DNA from: Pseudomonas sp. MM223
Lineage (GTDB): Bacteria > Pseudomonadota > Gammaproteobacteria > Pseudomonadales > Pseudomonadaceae
DNA: 64,000 bases
Assembly: GCA_947090765.1 (NCBI GenBank)
Contig: OX352322.1
Coordinates: forward strand, 5,635,001-5,699,000
Direction: 5' to 3'
A program made the translations under genes and the position numbers. This document shows positions 58,289 through 64,000 of this stretch, piece after piece. The first letter of the stretch is position 1. Each line of letters opens with the position of its first letter. The notes beneath the pieces were generated by a model. That model saw only the letters and a list, made by a program, of their open reading frames with translations. It was not told the DNA's origin and searched no databases.

Positions 58289-60679
58289 CTAGAATTCAAA
58301 GGTGCTAGACAGACTCACCTGCCGCGCATCGCCGATTGCCACAAAATACTGGTTCACCGCCGAGCTGTAGTAAACCTTGTCGAACAGGTTCTTCACGTTC
58401 AGCTGCAAGCGTACCTTGTGCTCATCAACTTTGGTTTCGTAGCTGGCGAACGCATCGGCCACGGTGTACGACGGCAGGTCGAACGTGTTGGCCGAGTTAC
58501 CCGCCCGCTCACCGACGTAACGCGCGCCTGCCCCTAAACGCAGCTTGTCGCCACCGAACAGGCTGCCGAAGTCATACACCGCCGACAGCGAACCGCTGTG
58601 CTTGGCCACGTTTTGCAGGCGGTTGCCCTCAAGGTCCGGGTCTTTCGTCACCTTGGCATCGGTAAAGGCATAGCTGCCGATCAAGCTCCAGCGCTCGCTG
58701 AGCTGGCCGGTCAGGTCAAGCTCCACACCTCTTGAATTGACCTCACCGGCATTGCTGTAGACCGTCTCGCCGGTCCCGCTGTCGAAGTTGGCGACCAGTA
58801 CATTGCGCTTGGTGATGTCGAACAGCGCCAAGGTACCGGTCAGGCGCCCGGGCATGTCGAGCTTGGCACCCAACTCCCATGACTTGCCCTCCTCGGGTGC
58901 AACCGACGAGTCCAGCACCACGCCGCCAGTCAACGGCGCAATGCTGGAGTTGGGCTTGAACGACTCGCTGTAGCTGCCATAGAACGACAGCTGGTCATCG
59001 ACCTTGTAGACGATACCGGCATGGGGTACCCAGGCCTGGCCACTGTTATCGGTGTTGGCCGTGAACGGGCGGCCACGGCCGGCGTACTGGTCAAATTGCT
59101 GGAAGCGGGCGCCCGCCACAAGGATCCAGTGCTCATCCAGGTGCAACGCATCCTGCACGAACAATGCGTCGGTGCGCAGCTTGTCGGTCTGGTCGCTGTC
59201 GCTGGCTCTTACCGTGGTGCCCTCCACCTCTTGGCCATAGACCGGGTTTACATAGCTGAACGTGGATTGCGCCGTCTGGCGGATCAGGTCACCGCGAAAG
59301 ATCTTCCGGTCTTCATGATCGACGCCGAACAACAGATCGTGCTGCATACCGGCCAGCTCCACATTACCGGCCAGGCTCAGGGTCGCAAACTGGTCACGGC
59401 TCATTGCGTTGTGGGTGCCGTCGATGCTGCGTGTCAGCGTGCCTTGGGCTTCGTTGACGCCGGTCACGCGTACTTGGCTGGCATCGTAGGTTTCGCGGTT
59501 GAAGCTGTAGCCGAAGTGCAATTTCCAGTCATCGGCCAGCTGGTGGTCGACTTCCAGCCGGTACAAGTCGGAACGCCCTTCCATGTCGTTGAACGGCTCG
59601 TCCAGGCGACGCGTGGCGGGAATGTTCAGCGGGTGGCCGTTGCTGCCGAATGCAGTGCCGCGGTCGAATGGGTAGAGAAATTCGCGGTGCTCGTAGGCCA
59701 GCACCACCTGGGTATCTTCGCCCAGCCAGGCCAGCGACGGCGCCACCAGCGATTCACGGTGCACGCCGAAGTTGCGCCAGTAGTCTTCGTCTTCGTGGTC
59801 GACGATCAACCGGTAGGCGAAGTTGCTGTCGCCCAGCGCACCGGTGCTGTCGAGCCCACCGCCACTGCCATTCTTGCCACTGCCGTAGGTGGAACCACGA
59901 ACGGTCAGCGCATTGTACTGTTCAAGTTGCGGGCGCTTGCTGACCACGTTGATCACCCCGCCCGGGTCCTGGATGCCGTACAGCAACGAGGCCGGCCCCT
60001 TGAGCACTTCGACCCGCTCGGTGCTGGCGTTGAGGCTACGCCCCTGCACGATGGGCATGCCATCGCGCATGATCGAGCCGTCGCGGTTGTCGCCAAAGCC
60101 GCGCTTCATCACCGTGTCGGACGTGCCGCCAAAGTTGTTGCCCTGGGTAATGCCGCTGACGTTGGCTAATGCATCGTCGAGGTTACGCGGGGCCTGGTCG
60201 CGGATGACTTGGGCCGGTACCACGTTGATGGTCTGGGGGATGTCCTGGTTCGGGCCCTGCCCGCGCATGATCGACGCGCTGGCCGGGGGCTGGTAGCTGT
60301 AGTCGTCCAGTTGCGAGGTCACGGTAGTGGCTTGCAGGTTGAGGGCGCCTGAAGTGTCGGCAGGTTCGAGGGTCAAGGTGCGTGCGTCGACGCGGCGCCA
60401 GGCCAGGCCGGCGTTGCCCAGCAGCTGTTGCAGCGCCTGCTCGGCGCTGAACCGGCCATTCAACGCGGGCGCTTGCACGCCCGGCAATTCGAGGGTGTAC
60501 ACCACGCTCTGGCCGGTGGTGCGGCTGAAGGCGTTGAGCGCCTGGGCCAAGGGTTGAGCCGGCTGGGCGAAGGCATAAGCCTGCAGCTGCTCGGCGGCGC
60601 TTGTCAGGGGGGCGACAGCCAAGGCCGGGAGCGCAGCAAGGCCAAGCCAGAGAGGGACGCAACGCGAGGAGAACTTCAT
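58289..60679 (-). CDS. TonB-dependent siderophore receptor with signalling domain (FpvA/FecA type)
   Basis: A 796-residue outer-membrane receptor. Signal peptide KFSSRCVPLWLGLAALPALAVA; STN signalling domain (about 35-120, QPLAQALNAFSRTTGQSVVY); plug domain with DNVPPVT-type TonB box region and NVSGITQGNNFGGTSDTVMKRGFGDNRDGSIMRDGMP; 22-strand barrel ending VSLSSTFEF. The STN domain passes the signal of ligand binding to the FecR-like anti-sigma factor encoded upstream. The ligand is a ferric siderophore, identity unknown. The ATG at 60679 opens a proper signal peptide; an upstream start at 60733 is less likely. Confidence 0.94.
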   Translation of the reverse strand: MKFSSRCVPLWLGLAALPALAVAPLTSAAEQLQAYAFAQPAQPLAQALNAFSRTTGQSVVYTLELPGVQAPALNGRFSAEQALQQLLGNAGLAWRRVDARTLTLEPADTSGALNLQATTVTSQLDDYSYQPPASASIMRGQGPNQDIPQTINVVPAQVIRDQAPRNLDDALANVSGITQGNNFGGTSDTVMKRGFGDNRDGSIMRDGMPIVQGRSLNASTERVEVLKGPASLLYGIQDPGGVINVVSKRPQLEQYNALTVRGSTYGSGKNGSGGGLDSTGALGDSNFAYRLIVDHEDEDYWRNFGVHRESLVAPSLAWLGEDTQVVLAYEHREFLYPFDRGTAFGSNGHPLNIPATRRLDEPFNDMEGRSDLYRLEVDHQLADDWKLHFGYSFNRETYDASQVRVTGVNEAQGTLTRSIDGTHNAMSRDQFATLSLAGNVELAGMQHDLLFGVDHEDRKIFRGDLIRQTAQSTFSYVNPVYGQEVEGTTVRASDSDQTDKLRTDALFVQDALHLDEHWILVAGARFQQFDQYAGRGRPFTANTDNSGQAWVPHAGIVYKVDDQLSFYGSYSESFKPNSSIAPLTGGVVLDSSVAPEEGKSWELGAKLDMPGRLTGTLALFDITKRNVLVANFDSGTGETVYSNAGEVNSRGVELDLTGQLSERWSLIGSYAFTDAKVTKDPDLEGNRLQNVAKHSGSLSAVYDFGSLFGGDKLRLGAGARYVGERAGNSANTFDLPSYTVADAFASYETKVDEHKVRLQLNVKNLFDKVYYSSAVNQYFVAIGDARQVSLSSTFEF

Positions 60680-60783
60680 GGACGCTGACCTGTGAGAGGG
60701 TGACGATTGCGAATGAATCGCACTTTCACTCATTACACGGATGCCACGTCCTGTTACCTCACCCGCTGATTGAAATTATTTTT

Positions 60784-60867
60784 CCTGTGCCGGCCTCTTC
60801 GCAGCACAAGGCTGCTCCTACAATCCCCTGTAGGAGCAGCCTTGTGCTGCGAAGAGGCCGGCACAGG
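60784..60867. repeat. Perfect 39-bp-arm palindrome (REP pair) between fecR-like and receptor genes
   Basis: Two 39-bp arms, perfectly inverted, with the six-base loop ATCCCC (60823-60828). It lies 4 bp after the FecR stop and 105 bp before the receptor start, so it may limit readthrough from the sigma/anti-sigma message. Confidence 0.92.
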
Positions 60868-60870
60868 CAG

Positions 60871-61851
60871 CTACTTAACCAAGGTCAAACGCCCCAACAC
60901 GGTCTGCCGCGAAAAGCCCATCACCTTGCCCAGCGAATCCAGCGCCAGCAGTGGCTCGGCCACCGGGAAACTGCCGCTGACCTTGCGCTGCCCCAGTTCG
61001 CCATCCAGCAACAGGATGCGCCCCGGGTAATAACGCCCGAGGTCTTCGACCACCTGCGCCAGCGGCACCTGGTAATAGTTCAGCCACCCCTGGCGCCAGG
61101 CCAGGCGGTTTTCACTGTCTACCCCCAAGGTGTCGCCCACCCTGCCTGCGCTGTAGGCCACCTGCTGGTTGGCCGTCAGCTCCCGCGCCAGAGTGCCCTG
61201 CACAGGGCTAACCCCCACACGCCCGCTGCGCACCGTCACCTGGGCGCCGTCGCCATGCTCACGCACCTCGAACTGGGTGCCAAGCACCCGCACTTCGCCA
61301 CCACCAGCGTTGACCAGGAACGGCTCGCCGGTATGCGTAACCTCGAAGAACGCCGCACCACGCAGCAACCGCACACGGCGCTCACCCTGGGCAAAATCGA
61401 CCGCGATGGCGCTACCGGCATCAAGCGTCACCTGCGACTGGTCAGCCAAGGTCACCTGGCGAATCTGCCCGGCACTGCTGTAGTCAGCCTGAAGGTCTTG
61501 CAACCAGTACCCTGGGTGCCAACCACCGGCAACACCCACGGCCAGTACCAGGCAGGCTGCCATCGCCAGTGCAGCCACCCGTCGCCAGGGGCCACGGGTC
61601 GGCGGCTTGGCCATGGCATCAAGGTAGCGCTGCAGGGCGCCCTGTTCTTCTTCCGCCAGCCGCGCCGCCGGGGCGGCGCTTTTCTGCCACAGCGCCAGGG
61701 CCTGTTGATAGGCGTCACGGTGGCCGGGGTCGGCCAGTAACCAGCGCTTGAACGCAGCCCCTTCGGCTTGCGCGGGCTGCTCATTGATGCGGCTGAGCCA
61801 TTGCAGGGCGGCCTGGGACTGTGCCTCGGTGATCGGGGGCAAGCGGCTCAT
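60871..61851 (-). CDS. FecR-family anti-sigma factor / sigma regulator
   Basis: A 326-residue inner-membrane protein. A cytoplasmic DUF4880-type N-terminus (QSQAALQWLSRINEQPAQAEGAAFKRWLLADPGHRDAYQQ), a membrane helix (VAALAMAACLVLAVGVAGG), the FecR periplasmic domain (DQSQVTLDAGSAIAVDFAQGERRVRLLRGAAFFEV) and a C-terminal STN-like region are present. It relays the receptor signal to the FecI-like sigma factor. The ATG overlaps the sigma stop by 4 bp (ATGA), so synthesis is coupled. Confidence 0.94.
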   Translation of the reverse strand: MSRLPPITEAQSQAALQWLSRINEQPAQAEGAAFKRWLLADPGHRDAYQQALALWQKSAAPAARLAEEEQGALQRYLDAMAKPPTRGPWRRVAALAMAACLVLAVGVAGGWHPGYWLQDLQADYSSAGQIRQVTLADQSQVTLDAGSAIAVDFAQGERRVRLLRGAAFFEVTHTGEPFLVNAGGGEVRVLGTQFEVREHGDGAQVTVRSGRVGVSPVQGTLARELTANQQVAYSAGRVGDTLGVDSENRLAWRQGWLNYYQVPLAQVVEDLGRYYPGRILLLDGELGQRKVSGSFPVAEPLLALDSLGKVMGFSRQTVLGRLTLVK

Positions 61852-62423
61852 CGACGGGCACTCCCTGGCCGGCGTGGGGTGGACGCGGGCTCGGCAATAC
61901 TCGCCTTGCACGCTTCAAGGGCGCGCATCATATGCTTTTCCACGGCGCTCTGGGACAGCTGCATGGCCTTGGCAATTTCGCCGTACTTGCAGCCGTGGAT
62001 GCGGTTGAGCAGAAAGATCTGCCGGGTGCGCTCAGGCAAGGCGCGCAAGGCGGCTTCGATACGCTGCAGGTCGTGGTCGACCTCCAGCGCCTGCTCCGGT
62101 GCCTGAGCCATGGCCGCCTCGTCCACCGGCAAAGCCGCTTCTGCCACGCGTTCGCGACTACCTTCACTGCGCAGATGGTCGATAGCCAGGTTGCCGGCGC
62201 AACGCAACAGGTAGGTGTCCAGCGCCTCGACCTTCACCTCCGGGCGGCGCCAGAAACGCAGAAACAGTTCCTGCACCAGGTCTGAAGCCGTGGCCCGGCA
62301 GCCAACGCGCCGGCTGACCAGCGCCTCCATGCGCGCCCGTTGGGCCAGGAACACCTGGACGAAACGTGCACGCCCGCTGGTGCTGTCGGCGTCGGGCTCG
62401 AAGATATCCCCCTGCTTGCTCAT
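61848..62423 (-). CDS. ECF sigma factor, FecI/iron-starvation type
   Basis: A 191-residue ECF sigma-70. Region 2: CRATASDLVQELFLRFWRRP and YLLRCAGNLAIDHLRSE; region 4: LPERTRQIFLLNRIHGCKYGEIAKAMQLSQSAVEKHMMRAL. It recruits RNA polymerase to the receptor promoter once freed by the FecR-like protein. The ATG at 62423 is chosen; a longer open frame upstream overlaps the DUF3325 gene. It lies 4 bp after that gene, so it is part of its operon. Confidence 0.93.
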   Translation of the reverse strand: MSKQGDIFEPDADSTSGRARFVQVFLAQRARMEALVSRRVGCRATASDLVQELFLRFWRRPEVKVEALDTYLLRCAGNLAIDHLRSEGSRERVAEAALPVDEAAMAQAPEQALEVDHDLQRIEAALRALPERTRQIFLLNRIHGCKYGEIAKAMQLSQSAVEKHMMRALEACKASIAEPASTPRRPGSARR

Positions 62424-62427
62424 GGGT

Positions 62428-62763
62428 TCACACGGCAAACACGGCCAGCAATGGGCCCAGCACCACGCTGGCGGCAGCCAGGCCCAGCAGCAGGCGCGGC
62501 TGGTAGGGCAGGCCAAACACCCACAAGGTCACCCCGGCCATCATCACTGCCGTCCACTCCACCAGGCCATGGGCCCAGCCACGCAGGTGCACGCTGAGGA
62601 CCAGCGACAACAGCAGCAGCAGCCAGCCGGCGACACGCAATAGCCGCAACTGCCCCGGGCGCGGCTTGCGCCCAAGCAAATCACTGAAGTGCTTTTCCAT
62701 CGCCAGGCACAGGGCGACAAAGCCTGCGAATGCGATCAATGCATTGCCCAGCATCAGGCTCAC
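62428..62763 (-). CDS. DUF3325 membrane protein (iron-uptake associated)
   Basis: A 111-residue protein with four hydrophobic segments and the signature CLAMEKHFSDLLGRKPRPGQLRLLRVAGW. DUF3325 genes usually follow DUF3649 and PepSY genes near siderophore receptors. The role is unknown. The GTG start (62763) overlaps the stop of the PepSY gene by 4 bp (GTGA), so it is coupled; an in-frame ATG lies three codons later. Confidence 0.88.
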   Translation of the reverse strand: MSLMLGNALIAFAGFVALCLAMEKHFSDLLGRKPRPGQLRLLRVAGWLLLLLSLVLSVHLRGWAHGLVEWTAVMMAGVTLWVFGLPYQPRLLLGLAAASVVLGPLLAVFAV

Positions 62764-64000
62764 CTGCGCCGTTTCAGTGTTGGTTTTTTTGCCGCACGTG
62801 GTCGCTTGGCTACCGGTTTGGGGCTGCGCAGCATCTTGCCGGCCAGCCAGGCCAGGAACAGGCCGGTACCCAGGGCCGTCAGGTCGAAGCCGGCCATGGC
62901 CCAGTCACCTGCCTGCAACGAATGGTTCAAGCCCCGGTCAGTGCCAAGGCCATTGAGCAGCGGCAGCAGGACAAAGGCCAGCGCCCCCAACGCCAGTTGC
63001 TCGCCCCACGCCCGGCGCCCGCTGCGCAGCACGGCATGCACCAGTGACAAGCCCCAGGCAATGAAGAAGGTGTTGACCTCCCAGTCGGCTCGGCCTTCGA
63101 AACCCACCGGGATCAGACGGTTGGCCCAGAAGAAACCCGCCACCGCCAGCAGCAAGCCGCTCATGCTGGCGATATTGAGTACCTCGACCAGGCGCAACTC
63201 ACCCGGCATGTGCGGGCTCTTGGCATGCTTGAGCTGGCGCTTGCCCAGCCACATCACCAGCCCGGTGCCGATCACCGCAGTGCCGGCCACACCAAAGAAG
63301 AAGTAAAGCCAGCGCAGCCAGGGCCCGGCGAAATTGCCCATGTGCAGGCCGGCAAAGCTGAAGGCGGTCATCATCGCCCCGCTCTCTGGTTTGCCCTGGC
63401 TCAGCAATGCGCCAGTGGCGCCGTCGAACGTCCAGTTGGCACTGCGCCGATAAGCCACGTGGTCGGCCGCCGATTGGGTGAAGGTGACACGTGCATTGCT
63501 GTCGCCCGGGTTCTGCACCTGGATGAAGCCGATGCGCGCGCCTGGCTGCATGTCCTGGACCTTGCCGTACAGGGTTGGCAGCGCTACCAGCGGCGTGGCC
63601 ACCTGGGCCGCTTTGGGCGCATCGTCGCGGCCGAACAGGTCGTTGAAGTACTTGCCCGTGTCATTGCCATAGCTGGCCATGATGCCCGCCGGCATCACCA
63701 TGTACATGAACAGTACCAGGCTGCTGTAACTGATCATGAGGTGAAACGGCAGCACCAGCACGCCGATGGCGTTGTGCCCATCCAGCCAGGAGCGCTGGCC
63801 CTTGCCGGGGCGGAAGGTGAAGAACTCCTTGAAGATCTTCTTGTGGGTGATGATACCGGTGACCAGCCCCAGCAGCATGATGAAGGCGCAGAAGGTGGAC
63901 AGCCAACGGCCAAACGGGTGCGGCATCTGCAACTGGAAGTGGAACCGGTAGAAGAAATCGCCACCACGGCTGTCGCGTGCTTCCACCGGCTGGCCAGTCT
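62760..64000 (-). CDS. PepSY-associated TM protein, 5' end outside the window
   Basis: At least 413 residues visible; the frame continues past base 64000 (codons read TGQPVEARDSRGGDFFYRFHF), so the N-terminus is missing. Four or more helices with conserved His: GRWLSTFCAFIMLLGLVTGIITHKKIF, LPFHLMISYSSLVLFMYMVM, LHMGNFAGPWLRWLYFFFGVAGTAVIG. PepSY_TM proteins in siderophore clusters are thought to reduce ferric siderophores in the periplasm. It is the first visible gene of a coupled PepSY-DUF3325-sigma-FecR unit; a DUF3649 gene is expected just to the right. Confidence 0.92.
   Translation of the reverse strand, partial: TGQPVEARDSRGGDFFYRFHFQLQMPHPFGRWLSTFCAFIMLLGLVTGIITHKKIFKEFFTFRPGKGQRSWLDGHNAIGVLVLPFHLMISYSSLVLFMYMVMPAGIMASYGNDTGKYFNDLFGRDDAPKAAQVATPLVALPTLYGKVQDMQPGARIGFIQVQNPGDSNARVTFTQSAADHVAYRRSANWTFDGATGALLSQGKPESGAMMTAFSFAGLHMGNFAGPWLRWLYFFFGVAGTAVIGTGLVMWLGKRQLKHAKSPHMPGELRLVEVLNIASMSGLLLAVAGFFWANRLIPVGFEGRADWEVNTFFIAWGLSLVHAVLRSGRRAWGEQLALGALAFVLLPLLNGLGTDRGLNHSLQAGDWAMAGFDLTALGTGLFLAWLAGKMLRSPKPVAKRPRAAKKPTLKRRR

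Noticed and set aside
60704..60718. TGCGAATGAATCGCA upstream of the TonB receptor as a Fur box
   Set aside because: It is a fair palindrome but matches the Fur 19-mer poorly. The receptor promoter is probably read by the FecI-like sigma factor, with Fur acting further upstream beyond the window.

Overview
The window is high-GC, gene-dense bacterial chromosome. A complete alginate operon in the order algD-8-44-K-E-G-X-L-I-J-F-A, a methionine gamma-lyase with the P. putida-type active site, a fused cysNC, aapJQMP, algW and many REP elements of the type found in P. putida point to a member of the Pseudomonas putida group. This assignment rests on gene content and remembered synteny, not on a search. 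I see no rRNA, tRNA, prophage, insertion sequence or CRISPR array.

Layout. 1-5550: zapE (cut by the left edge), trpS, an alpha/beta hydrolase, zapG, and the divergent pair mdeA/mdeR for methionine breakdown. 5690-9010: sulfate activation genes cysD and cysNC, separated by a foreign-looking four-helix-bundle gene. 9260-11350: a Nif3-like protein and the AlgW protease, which starts the RseA/MucA cleavage cascade that releases AlgU. 11540-15700: the aapJQMP amino-acid ABC transporter. 16030-23550: a carboxylesterase, the RhlB helicase, moaCDE, a PIN-PhoH ATPase, a NodB-like protein and yaaA. 23550-40660: a long algD leader with an AlgU-type promoter, then the twelve-gene alginate operon (GDP-mannuronate supply by AlgA and AlgD, polymerisation by Alg8/Alg44, epimerisation by AlgG, acetylation by AlgI/J/F/X, lysis by AlgL, export by AlgK/AlgE). 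40850-47520: a small membrane protein, an SDR, and a LysR-MFS-HlyD-outer membrane factor drug-efflux operon. 47720-49050: a universal stress protein and a PrlF-YhaV toxin-antitoxin pair. 49100-55010: an aromatic-acid-type FUSC/HlyD/DUF1656/OMF efflux operon with a divergent LysR. 55080-58160: a hydroxyacid dehydrogenase, a DMT exporter and an AraC regulator. 58280-64000: a ferric-siderophore cell-surface signalling unit (PepSY, DUF3325, FecI-like sigma, FecR-like anti-sigma, TonB receptor), cut by the right edge.

The most unusual points are as follows. (1) Seven conserved genes (aapQ, alg8, alg44, algG, a nodT-like OMF, a lysR and ghrB) carry single frameshifts. In four of them the lesion is the same: one extra C after a GAG C, in the same codon phase. 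This looks like a systematic sequence error or a hypermutable motif. (2) A 99-nt REP pair sits in frame inside the signal-peptide region of algK. (3) A four-helix-bundle gene, flanked by inverted CAAGC-type heptamer repeats, is lodged between cysD and cysNC. (4) Two near-identical 17-bp palindromes flank the efflux lysR gene. (5) An inverted repeat with 18-bp arms precedes prlF-yhaV.
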